DNA of 64,000 nt from a virus, in the IMG/VR virus record IMGVR_UViG_3300020371_000005, positions 17,362 through 81,361 of that record. One strand, written 5' to 3'. Position 1 is the first letter of the stretch; every line of letters begins with the position of its first letter. The notes below the pieces were generated by a model, which made no database searches, was not told where the DNA came from, and saw only the letters and a program-made list of their open reading frames with translations. Both the position numbers and the translations under genes were made by a program. This document shows, piece after piece, positions 1 to 7,664 of this stretch.

Positions 1-1
1 C

Positions 2-190
2 GCAGCTAAGGACTACAAGAAGGCAGAACTTGTTGAATTCTATGAGTCTATGAACTCTAAGCAGTTCCAAGACGTTCAGAAGTTCTTCGAGACTATGCCC
101 AAGTTGAGTCACCAGATTGAACTATTCAATCCTAAGACTGAGGTTACCAGCACTATTACTCTTGAAGGTCTAGCGGCTTTTTTCGCGTAG
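2..190 (+). CDS. 26: gp26-like baseplate/tail assembly protein, C-terminal part (5' end outside window)
   Basis: The reading frame is open from the first bases and ends at TAG 188-190, giving the last 62 residues. The pattern FFETMPKLSHQIELFNPKT followed by LEGLAAFF resembles the T4 gp26-type base plate family seen in T4-like phages. In T4, gp26 helps assemble the central baseplate hub. The gene lies directly upstream of two tape-measure-like genes, the position held in many tailed phages by the tail assembly chaperone. Its last sense codons TTT TTC form a slippery heptamer T-TTT-TTC (178-184), so part of the ribosomes may shift into the -1 frame (next entry). Family call from motif and synteny; moderate confidence because only a fragment is visible. 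Confidence 0.6.
   Translation, partial: AAKDYKKAELVEFYESMNSKQFQDVQKFFETMPKLSHQIELFNPKTEVTSTITLEGLAAFFA
178..184 (+). promoter_or_regulatory. candidate -1 programmed ribosomal frameshift site TTTTTTC
   Basis: The sequence is in the required phase X-XXY-YYZ relative to the gp26-like frame (codons TTT 179-181 and TTC 182-184). Zero-frame termination follows two codons later. The upstream AAGG and the short partially self-complementary stretch after the slip (around 185-198) could stimulate shifting. Confidence 0.6.
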
Positions 191-384
191 CCCTAGCGCA
201 CGACTCTCTGTTGAACTTGTATGAGACGAATTTCGCTCTTATGCAACACCACAAGTACAGTCTGACTGAACTTGAAAATATGATGCCCTGGGAGAGGGAT
301 GTGTATGTGAACCTTCTGCTTAGATACCTTCGAGAGGAGGAAGCTAGACAGAGGCAAGCAAACGGACAACATCAATCACTTTAA
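184..384 (+). CDS. -1 frameshift extension of the gp26-like gene (gp51/GT-like domain)
   Basis: After the slippery heptamer at 178-184 the -1 frame stays open for 66 codons to TAA 382-384 and reads RVALAHDSLLNLYETNFALM, then SLTELENMMPWERDVYVNLL and an acidic-basic helix. There is no good start codon near its 5' end: the first in-frame ATG is at about 241 without a clear ribosome site, whereas the frame joins gp26 exactly at the slip site. A Shine-Dalgarno-like AAGG at 165-168 lies about nine bases before the heptamer, as in known bacterial -1 frameshift signals. The MPWERDVYV motif resembles the extension domains of tail assembly chaperones (lambda gpGT type). In cyanophage annotations a separate gp51-like protein may be drawn here. 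The TAA overlaps the ATG of the next gene. Confidence 0.6.
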   Translation, partial: RVALAHDSLLNLYETNFALMQHHKYSLTELENMMPWERDVYVNLLLRYLREEEARQRQANGQHQSL

Positions 385-2759
385 TGGCAGCACTAAAAGT
401 AAGATCATTTTTACCAACTACGGTACAGGGTAGTCCACGTGTGGACCCTATCGCAGGTCTTACTACGTCTGTTAATCGCCTGGGGACTGTTGTAGAAGAT
501 CTAGGAAAAATCCTGACTGGAATGCATCAGGATAAGATGGATCTCCTCAACCAACAGCAGAGAACTGCGAACTTTGGGCGAGATAGATCGAGAGAAAACA
601 GACTTGAACAGGATGTAGAAAAGGGTGTAAAAAAAGATAAGTCATTACAGAAAACATCAAAGAAGAGTAAAGGGTGGTTGGATGCGTTTTTAGAACCATT
701 CATTTGGATTGCAGAGAAGGCAATCACATTCTTTATGTTGGATTGGTTAGCTGATCCAAAGAATGAACAATTTCTTAGGACGACTCTACCTATTATTGGT
801 GGGTGGTTAAAAACTGCCTGGGATATTGGTACAGCGTCAGTCAATATGATTATGGAGGCATTCTCAGAAGATAGTCTTCTGATGGGTGCTTTGAAACTGG
901 TGGGTGGCATCGGTGGACTTTGGTTGGTGGGACGCATCTTGCGTCCGTGGAAGATTGCGAGTGATATTGGCAAGTTGATGAGACTTGTCAGTGGTAATAG
1001 GAAAAATACTGCTCCAAAACCACAGTCGCCACAGCAGATAAGAGCAGCAACAGCAGCGCAGCGTAATCGTAATGCTAGTATTGCTGCGAAGGAGAGATTT
1101 AGAAAGAGATATGGTGATGCTGCATACAATAGAAGGTTTGGTCCCAGTAAACTACAGAGAGTTAAACAAGGTTTAGGAAGTAATATTAGGAAAGGTCTGA
1201 CAAATTCTAAGGTGATGGCTGGCGGTGCTGGTCTCATTTCCTTTGGAACTAGACTGGCACAGGGAGACAGCGTTCAGAAGGCAGCAGGTGGTGGTATTGG
1301 TGCAACCATCGGTTCGATGGCACTTACAGCACTGATTACACCTATCCTGGGTCCATTTGCACCACTGGTTGGTAGTGTTCTTGGTGGATTCCTTGGTGAT
1401 AAAGTTGGTGCGTTTATTGGTGAAGCAATCACACCAATTCTCAAACCAATGAAGACGCTGTTTATGGAGGTTCTACTTCCAATAATCACGTCATACTTTG
1501 AACCTCTTCTCCCACCTGTTCAGGAGTTGTTCAACGAACTTGGTCCTATTCTGCAGATGATTGCAGACTTCTGTAAACCTCTGATTGATGGTGCAGTTCA
1601 AGAGATTGCAAAGTTCTTAGGTGGAAATATTGCTAAGGCAGTCAACGGATTGATGTGGTTGATCAAGTTTGGTGCCAATGCTGTCTCTGGAATTGTTGAA
1701 GGTACTGGTAGAGTCCTGAGGAAAATAGACTTTATGGGTCTATTCAAAGATGATGTAGTAAAAGCGGAAGAGAAACTGCGAGGTGCAGTAAATGACGTAG
1801 AGAGTGCCAAAGCACTGATTGCAAAACGGGAAGCTATTGTTAAAGAAAAAGGTCCTAACCATAAGGACTGGTTTGATAATACAACCGCCGCTCAAGATGT
1901 TCAAGATGCTAGAAAACAATATGAGGCTGCCGTTGCTCTTGTTGAGGTAAGAAAAAAAGAACTAGCAAAAGCAAAGTCTGAGCAAGAAGCGAAAGCTACT
2001 CAGGCAATGGCGGAGGAGCAGGCAAGAATAGATGCTCAGTCTAAAGATGATTCTGGTGGCGGTGATGGTAGAATACCTATCAGTGCTTCTGGTGTCACTG
2101 CTGCTGCGAAGAAAGTCATTGGTAAGTACCAAGGCGTCAGCAATATGTGCGCGATGTCTGTTCGTGCATACTTGAAGGCAGCAGGTCATCCAAAGTGGGA
2201 TACGATTGCTACCAAGACAGGTAACCTTGATCCTGACGGTACACAGTTCATTGGACCAACATTTGCAGCATCATTTGCTGGTACTGACCTCGGTCAGCAT
2301 ATTATGGACAAGTCCAAACTGAAACCTGGAGACATTCTTCTCTATAGAGATACCATAACTGGTTTCACTCCTGGTGCCGTCACACACGTCGGTGTGATGG
2401 GAGAGAATGGTATGCAGTATGACCACAACTCAAGAAATGGTTTCCACGCCCGATCCCTTTCAAGTGTGTTGACCTGGGCTAAGTGGGGTGGTGGTATCAG
2501 ACTGAAGGGTATGCCATCACAGGATTCTCCTGCAGATATGGTAGCTACCAAGGTAGATCCTAGTAGTGATCTAAATAATAGGAAGACCGAATTGATTAGT
2601 AGATCCGAATCGGAATCCACTACACAACTACAAAATGAAAGTGGCGCAGATCCTAAAGTGATCTTGCAACCGATAATCAAACCCGCAGTTGTCACCGCTT
2701 CTAGCGGAGGCGGAGGAGCAACTCTTGTTCCTGGGTCAGTCTCTACCTCAGTTAGCTAA
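384..2759 (+). CDS. tape-measure-like tail protein with C-terminal NlpC/P60- or CHAP-like cysteine peptidase domain
   Basis: This 791-residue protein has a basic, helical N-terminus, a segment ending in FFMLDWLADPKN, a long glycine/alanine-rich hydrophobic stretch (about residues 300-350), helical repeats and an acidic-basic coiled coil (about 455-555). A C-terminal globular domain (about 575-710) carries a cysteine in NMCAMSV (C589), a GDILLY turn and a histidine in THVGVM (H668), the arrangement of NlpC/P60 or CHAP cysteine peptidases. Such domains on tape-measure proteins locally open peptidoglycan during injection. It is a paralogue of the next gene (shared R-D-R-x-R-E-x-R-L-E and LDWL-x-DP-x-N motifs). 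Its position after the gp26-like gene and before the gp27-like hub fits the T4 gp29 tape-measure slot, although direct gp29 homology is not visible. Confidence 0.6.
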   Translation: MAALKVRSFLPTTVQGSPRVDPIAGLTTSVNRLGTVVEDLGKILTGMHQDKMDLLNQQQRTANFGRDRSRENRLEQDVEKGVKKDKSLQKTSKKSKGWLDAFLEPFIWIAEKAITFFMLDWLADPKNEQFLRTTLPIIGGWLKTAWDIGTASVNMIMEAFSEDSLLMGALKLVGGIGGLWLVGRILRPWKIASDIGKLMRLVSGNRKNTAPKPQSPQQIRAATAAQRNRNASIAAKERFRKRYGDAAYNRRFGPSKLQRVKQGLGSNIRKGLTNSKVMAGGAGLISFGTRLAQGDSVQKAAGGGIGATIGSMALTALITPILGPFAPLVGSVLGGFLGDKVGAFIGEAITPILKPMKTLFMEVLLPIITSYFEPLLPPVQELFNELGPILQMIADFCKPLIDGAVQEIAKFLGGNIAKAVNGLMWLIKFGANAVSGIVEGTGRVLRKIDFMGLFKDDVVKAEEKLRGAVNDVESAKALIAKREAIVKEKGPNHKDWFDNTTAAQDVQDARKQYEAAVALVEVRKKELAKAKSEQEAKATQAMAEEQARIDAQSKDDSGGGDGRIPISASGVTAAAKKVIGKYQGVSNMCAMSVRAYLKAAGHPKWDTIATKTGNLDPDGTQFIGPTFAASFAGTDLGQHIMDKSKLKPGDILLYRDTITGFTPGAVTHVGVMGENGMQYDHNSRNGFHARSLSSVLTWAKWGGGIRLKGMPSQDSPADMVATKVDPSSDLNNRKTELISRSESESTTQLQNESGADPKVILQPIIKPAVVTASSGGGGATLVPGSVSTSVS

Positions 2760-4789
2760 TGGCAGAAGCGAAATCAAAAATTAGATTTTACAAGTATGTA
2801 ACCCCACCTAAAGATGCGGGTGCAACGATTAGCGTAGGAAATAAGACCATTGCTGGGTCAAATTTCACGGCAACTATAAATGCAGTTAATTCCCTGGGTG
2901 CAACTGTAAACAGTATTGCTGTAGCATTACAGGGTCAACGTGCAGCTCAGCAGACAGCTCAGGCACAAGCAGACAGGAGAGCACAGTTACAAAGGGATAG
3001 AAATAGAGAGGGTAGATTAGAATCTACAAAAGGCAAAGCAAAAGAAATTGTTGGTGGTGTTGTAAAGGGTGGTGCAAGTTTCCTTGAGAGTTTATTTAAG
3101 TTCCTTAAAGATTTCCTGATCTTTACAGCATTGGATTGGTTATCCGATCCAGCGAATCGAGAGAGAATACAAAAGGTAGTCGATGGAATAGGTAACTTCT
3201 TCAACTGGATGAGGGATACCTTTAATTGGGTGACGGAATGGATTAGTGAAAACTGGGAGAAAACATTTGGCGAAGACAAGACCTGGCGAGAACGATTAGA
3301 AGGTGCCAGCGGTCTATTACTTGGTGCTGGTGCAGCCTTATTGGGTCTTGCGTTCCTGAGGGATCCTATTGGGACGATTGCCAACTTCACAAAGATCATT
3401 ACCACAGTTGGTAAAGGTATTCTGAACATTGGTAAAGCACTTGGTGGGACTGCGTTAGGTCAAGTTGCTATGGGTGCTACCCAAGGATACTTTGCCTATC
3501 AGGACGTGATGGAGAACTACGATGGTCCTGAAGAGGATCGAGTAGCAGCAGCACGTGGGGCAGCTGCAGGTACTACTGTTGGTGCTGTTGGACTTGGAAT
3601 GCTTGGCAACAAGATTGCTGGTCCTCTTGGTGGTATCATTGGTAATGCTCTGGGTGGTTTCCTAGGTAAGGAGGCAGGTAAGTTCCTAGGACCAATCGTT
3701 GGTGACTTCTTCAATACATTGCAGGATGTCTTCGGGGGAATTATGAAATTCCTGGAAGAGACGTTCAAACCAGTTGGTGAAGCACTGGAACAACTGTTTG
3801 TTGAGATGGGTCCTGCTATTGATAAACTGACTCAGTTCATCAAACCACACTTACCCAAATTAAAAGAAATTGCAGAATTTATTGGTAAGATTGCATTTCA
3901 ACCACTAATTTTACTTCTGAAAGGTGTCACCAATCTATTGAAGTTGGTAAATGGTGGTAAAGCAGAAGATCCAACTAAGTCTACAGAAAGTACAGAAGAA
4001 AAATCTGCTGGTGGACTGTTTAGAATGCCACCCCTGCTGTCGAAGGGTGGATGGATCAGTGGACCACAATCTGGTTACCCAGTGTCTATGGATGGCGGTA
4101 AGTCCGTTTCCTTTATCGGTCACGGAACAGAATATGTCGCACAAAGATCCTCAGGCGGTTTCGTCATACCTTTTGATACCCCCCATACTAGAAGAGATCC
4201 TGGTCTGACGAGTCGTCGGATGGCACAGGCAAAATCGTATGGTTACAAAACACCTGAGTTTTCCATTGGTGGACAGTTTAACTATGCAAATGCATTTACA
4301 CCGACATTCAACAAAACGGTCAATATCCCATCTCCTACATATAGCAAATTGCCCCAACGTAGTATTGGTGGTTTCGTAAAAGGTATTGCATCTGCCGCTG
4401 GATCTATATTTGGTGGACCCGCAGTTGGTGCTGCAATGGGTATGCTTGGTAACGTTGCTGGAGCAGCACAGAACATCACTAAAGCAGCGATGCCTGTTAT
4501 CAGTTCTGTCATCCCTGGTGGTAATATTACTGGTAAGTTCCTGTCAGATGCTTTGGCAAAGGTTAAAACTGCTGCTGCCGAAGTTAAAGCAGGCAATATG
4601 GAAGAAGCAGTCAAAACAATCGTTGCCGAAGCGATTGTGCTGCCAACTGCTACTTCACAGACTGGTGCAGCAGGTGGAGAAGGTACACCTGTTCCTATTC
4701 CCTCGGCAGAAAACCCTGCTACAGATTTCTTGAAGAGCAGATTTGGTTCATTTGCCGAACTTGCTAACCCATTGAGTAACTTCTTCTAA
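2759..4789 (+). CDS. tape-measure-like tail protein, paralogue of the preceding gene
   Basis: This 676-residue protein overlaps the preceding stop codon by one base (TAATG). Its N-terminal half repeats the layout of the upstream protein: a polar helix with QRDRNREGRLE, a hydrophobic helix with FTALDWLSDPANR, then a glycine-rich membrane-like segment around GPLGGIIGNALGGFLG. It lacks the cysteine-peptidase domain and ends in glycine-rich hydrophobic sequence. It is probably a tail-lumen or tape-measure component acting with its paralogue; which of the two sets tail length cannot be decided here. The ATG overlap with both neighbours suggests translational coupling from the gp26-like gene through the hub gene. 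Confidence 0.55.
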   Translation: MAEAKSKIRFYKYVTPPKDAGATISVGNKTIAGSNFTATINAVNSLGATVNSIAVALQGQRAAQQTAQAQADRRAQLQRDRNREGRLESTKGKAKEIVGGVVKGGASFLESLFKFLKDFLIFTALDWLSDPANRERIQKVVDGIGNFFNWMRDTFNWVTEWISENWEKTFGEDKTWRERLEGASGLLLGAGAALLGLAFLRDPIGTIANFTKIITTVGKGILNIGKALGGTALGQVAMGATQGYFAYQDVMENYDGPEEDRVAAARGAAAGTTVGAVGLGMLGNKIAGPLGGIIGNALGGFLGKEAGKFLGPIVGDFFNTLQDVFGGIMKFLEETFKPVGEALEQLFVEMGPAIDKLTQFIKPHLPKLKEIAEFIGKIAFQPLILLLKGVTNLLKLVNGGKAEDPTKSTESTEEKSAGGLFRMPPLLSKGGWISGPQSGYPVSMDGGKSVSFIGHGTEYVAQRSSGGFVIPFDTPHTRRDPGLTSRRMAQAKSYGYKTPEFSIGGQFNYANAFTPTFNKTVNIPSPTYSKLPQRSIGGFVKGIASAAGSIFGGPAVGAAMGMLGNVAGAAQNITKAAMPVISSVIPGGNITGKFLSDALAKVKTAAAEVKAGNMEEAVKTIVAEAIVLPTATSQTGAAGGEGTPVPIPSAENPATDFLKSRFGSFAELANPLSNFF

Positions 4790-6141
4790 TGGCATCTAAT
4801 CAACCGAAAGGATATACAATCAAGGATTTTACTCTGGAGTTAGATCCTGCAACTTCCCCTGGAAAGTTTCAGGACGCAAGAAAGAGGGAAAGTGGCAATA
4901 ATGCAAATCTTGACATCCAGAGAATCTGCTCTGGTTTTAACTATATCGAAAGTATTGATGCTGCATCTGTTAGATGTGAATTTATTATCAATGACTCAAT
5001 CGACTTAATTGACTCACTCACTGGTAATGAGAAGATTACTATTGAACTTGAGACTGATTCTGCACCTGGTACAACACTAAAGATTGAGCAGCAGATCTTT
5101 AAGATTGGCAATATCATCAAACAGGAGAAATCGCAGGTTTACGTGATTTACACTGTGTCTCCTTTTATCATTGCAGGTGAGACTAAAAAAGTTTTTAAGG
5201 CATTCCAAGGTAAACCTGCCTCGGATATTGTCAAAGATATGTGTAATGATTATTTGGGTGCAAAAGGTGCTAAAATTGAGGGAACGCAAGGAAACTTCAA
5301 TTTTATTGCTCCCCACTGGCGAGCACTTGATGTTATCAACTATATAACTGACAAGTGCGTAAGTGCAGATACTAAAACATCAGGATTCCGATTCTTTGAA
5401 GATAAAGATTCTGTACGTTTTGCCACTATCGACTCATTGTGCAAAGTAGACGGAAAACCCGTGAAATACACATTTGAGCAGGCAAACGTCGGTGAATCGG
5501 ACAAGAATGCTTTTAAGATCGAAAGCGTGAAGTTCCCTGACAGGGCAAACCATCTGGAAAAGATGAGAACTGGTGCATACAGTAACACTGTTATTGGTGT
5601 CAAAGTTCCTGCTATGACAGGTGGAATGTTGCCAAGTGCAGACAAAACAACAGGGTCGATCCATAAACCAATAAATATGGGATTAACCACTGTGTTTGGT
5701 CTTGCCAAATCACGAGGTTGTATTCTTAATGATACCTTCCCTTTCCCGAAGGTGAATAAAGAATATTTCTCAGACAAAAATCCAACAAGGGTTAAGATTA
5801 GAGCACTGCCTGGAATGAAAGATTCCAAGACTATGCAAAATTCCGATGCCGCTGCGGCAAATATGGATTTTGATACAGTTCGCTCCAGTGCATATTCTTT
5901 TTCTCGTTGGCAACTCCTCAACGCGATCACCCTTGACATACAAGTGCCTGGTAATGTAAACTTAACCGTCGGTCAAGTGATTGATGTGGAAATCCCCAAA
6001 TCATCACAATCAAGTTCAAGGGCAGAGGTTGACGAAATCTACTCTGGTAACTATCTTATTAAAGGACTCAGACATAATTATGCCCCAGATGGCATTACAA
6101 CATATCTGAATCTCGCTAAAGATAGTATTGCTATGCAGTAA
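4789..6141 (+). CDS. 27: gp27-like baseplate hub protein
   Basis: This 450-residue protein follows the tape-measure-like genes with a one-base TAATG overlap. The hub-type pattern is visible: an early beta region with CEFIINDS, a phage-late-control-like segment with FKAFQGKPASDIVKDMC, and a later HWRALDVINYIT motif typical of gp27/gpD hub proteins, ending in a beta domain with GNYLIKGLRHNYAPDG. T4 gp27 (391 residues) forms the trimeric ring joining the gp5 spike to the tail tube. The gp5-like gene lies 1.5 kb downstream, separated by three accessory genes. Good confidence from pattern plus synteny. Confidence 0.7.
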   Translation: MASNQPKGYTIKDFTLELDPATSPGKFQDARKRESGNNANLDIQRICSGFNYIESIDAASVRCEFIINDSIDLIDSLTGNEKITIELETDSAPGTTLKIEQQIFKIGNIIKQEKSQVYVIYTVSPFIIAGETKKVFKAFQGKPASDIVKDMCNDYLGAKGAKIEGTQGNFNFIAPHWRALDVINYITDKCVSADTKTSGFRFFEDKDSVRFATIDSLCKVDGKPVKYTFEQANVGESDKNAFKIESVKFPDRANHLEKMRTGAYSNTVIGVKVPAMTGGMLPSADKTTGSIHKPINMGLTTVFGLAKSRGCILNDTFPFPKVNKEYFSDKNPTRVKIRALPGMKDSKTMQNSDAAAANMDFDTVRSSAYSFSRWQLLNAITLDIQVPGNVNLTVGQVIDVEIPKSSQSSSRAEVDEIYSGNYLIKGLRHNYAPDGITTYLNLAKDSIAMQ

Positions 6142-6161
6142 CACACGTACCCTGAGGTAAA

Positions 6162-6389
6162 ATGGAAAACATCGAAGCACACATCGAACAGGACAAAAAG
6201 ATCCTCGAAGATCCTACAGTTTCTCCACAAATGCGTCGTCACATTGAGGGCGAATTGCACGACTTGGAAGATTACGTGGAACACCACAAAGAAGAGATTG
6301 CAGCAGGTGACCACCACGATCCAACTGCCCTAGAACTGTACTGTGACCAAGAACCTGGTGCTCCCGAGTGTAAGGTCCACGACAACTAA
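6162..6389 (+). CDS. cp12: CP12-like Calvin-cycle inhibitor
   Basis: This 75-residue, highly acidic, His-rich protein ends with ELYCDQEPGAPECKVHDN. The C-x8-C pair (C61, C70) before a short acidic tail is the signature of the CP12 C-terminal domain, which in its oxidised form bridges GAPDH and phosphoribulokinase and shuts down carbon fixation. Cyanophages are known to carry cp12, thought to divert host NADPH from the Calvin cycle to nucleotide synthesis. The N-terminal cysteine pair of plant CP12 is absent, as in some cyanobacterial forms. A good GAGGTAA ribosome site lies just upstream of the ATG. Its location among late tail genes is unusual for a metabolic gene. Confidence 0.8.
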   Translation: MENIEAHIEQDKKILEDPTVSPQMRRHIEGELHDLEDYVEHHKEEIAAGDHHDPTALELYCDQEPGAPECKVHDN

Positions 6390-6404
6390 TTTATTTCGAT
6401 AATT

Positions 6405-6968
6405 ATGACAGCAGTACAATCGTTTATTGCTGGTGGCACAATGAAGGAAGAGGTCATCGATGGGGTGATCGACTTTTGGAATGAATGTGACTACCTAGAA
6501 AAAGTCCCTGGTGAGTATAGCGGTGGAGTTGATCCATTGATCAAAAACTCCACCGATATGGCAGTTCCTTCTTGGTTGAAAGACCCTAGAATTGTAACGT
6601 ACCTAGACGAGGTTCAAGCGTGTATTCAACTATATGTTGAACAATATCCTTGGGCTAAAATGGCAGATCTTGAGGTTATTGAACCATTCAATATCCAACA
6701 CTACGAACCAGGGCAAGCATTTTCCCAACCTCACTGTGAGAGAGTTGGTTCTAACAAGACAACATCGTTCCGTCATCTAACTTGGATGACATATTTGAAT
6801 GACGTGGAGGAAGGCGGTGAAACGCAATGGGTCCATCAGGATCTGGCAATTCAACCCAAGAAAGGTCTAACGCTGATTTGGCCAGTAGACTGGACACATC
6901 TCCACCACGGAGTACCTGCGCCTAAAGAAGAAAAACTTATTGTTACTGGATGGATTTCCTATGCGTGA
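6405..6968 (+). CDS. 2OG-Fe(II) oxygenase (prolyl-4-hydroxylase-like)
   Basis: This 187-residue protein has the double-stranded beta-helix signature: NIQHYEPGQAFSQPHCE contains the iron ligands H110 and E112 (H-x-D/E type), followed by LTWMTYLNDVEEGGET and the distal THLHHGVP (H168 most likely) with K177 placed to bind 2-oxoglutarate. This is the layout of the P4H-type 2OG-Fe(II) oxygenase superfamily found in many cyanophages. Substrate unknown; peptidyl-proline hydroxylation is only one possibility. It lies between cp12 and a secreted metalloprotease-like gene, and its stop overlaps the ATG of the next gene. Confidence 0.8.
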   Translation: MTAVQSFIAGGTMKEEVIDGVIDFWNECDYLEKVPGEYSGGVDPLIKNSTDMAVPSWLKDPRIVTYLDEVQACIQLYVEQYPWAKMADLEVIEPFNIQHYEPGQAFSQPHCERVGSNKTTSFRHLTWMTYLNDVEEGGETQWVHQDLAIQPKKGLTLIWPVDWTHLHHGVPAPKEEKLIVTGWISYA

Positions 6969-7641
6969 TGTAATGATTGCTGGTGCACTCCTGGGTGCAC
7001 TGCACGGATCGATGATGCCTGTTATGGCAGGCGAAGACAAGATTACAAAGGGTTATCACACTATGGACGCTATGGGGTGTATGTTGCTCCAAGAGTGTAC
7101 TAATGGTGTACAGCAGATCAAATCTTCAGAAGATCTCCGTAAAGCATTCCCTGATTCTGATTGGAGTCCTGTTGCTGACGAGTTCGATAAGATTATGAAA
7201 TCTTTCAGTCAGATTGGAACAAATGTCTATCTGGCAGACCCCAAATATTTTCCCCCTGGTCATCGCGGTGTTTATCATACTGTTAGTAATCATTTTTATC
7301 TCAACAAGGATCACGTCCATCGTCCACACATCCTGATGAGTGTTACTCGTCACGAAGGTTGGCACGCTGCACAAGACTGTATGGCAGGTACGATCAAAAA
7401 TAATATGATCGCTATCATTATGCCTGAAGAGTCTGTGCCTATGATCTGGCGTACTATGGCAGAACGTACCTATCCCCCACACGCTGTGCCCTGGGAAGCG
7501 GAAGCAGGTTGGGCAGGACGCACTGAGAATATGACACAGAAAGCACTCGACTCCTGTGCTCGTGGCACTATGTGGAGTGATTATGATCCAACACCTATGA
7601 CACGTGAGTGGTTAGAAGAGAACGGGTTCTTGTCTAAATAA
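6961..7641 (+). CDS. putative secreted zincin-like protein with HExxH motif
   Basis: I chose the ATG at 6961, which overlaps the preceding stop, over an upstream TTG, giving 226 residues. The N-terminus (MRDVMIAGALLGALHG then PVMAGE) looks like a signal peptide with an Ala-x-Ala-like cleavage zone. Residues 131-135 read HEGWH in the context SVTRHEGWHAAQDC, an exact HExxH zinc-metalloprotease core, with glutamates further on (AVPWEAEAGWAG) that could supply the third ligand. Four or more cysteines could form disulfides outside the cytoplasm. I do not recognise a named family. Sitting between the hub genes, it may process a virion protein or the cell surface, but that is inference. Confidence 0.55.
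   Translation: MRDVMIAGALLGALHGSMMPVMAGEDKITKGYHTMDAMGCMLLQECTNGVQQIKSSEDLRKAFPDSDWSPVADEFDKIMKSFSQIGTNVYLADPKYFPPGHRGVYHTVSNHFYLNKDHVHRPHILMSVTRHEGWHAAQDCMAGTIKNNMIAIIMPEESVPMIWRTMAERTYPPHAVPWEAEAGWAGRTENMTQKALDSCARGTMWSDYDPTPMTREWLEENGFLSK
7634..7640 (+). promoter_or_regulatory. late promoter -10 element CTAAATA
   Basis: CTAAATA matches the T4-like cyanophage late (gp55-type) promoter. It overlaps the stop codon of the upstream gene and lies 25 bases before the gp5-like start. Confidence 0.5.
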
Positions 7642-7664
7642 CTTCACGGACATAATATATTAAC

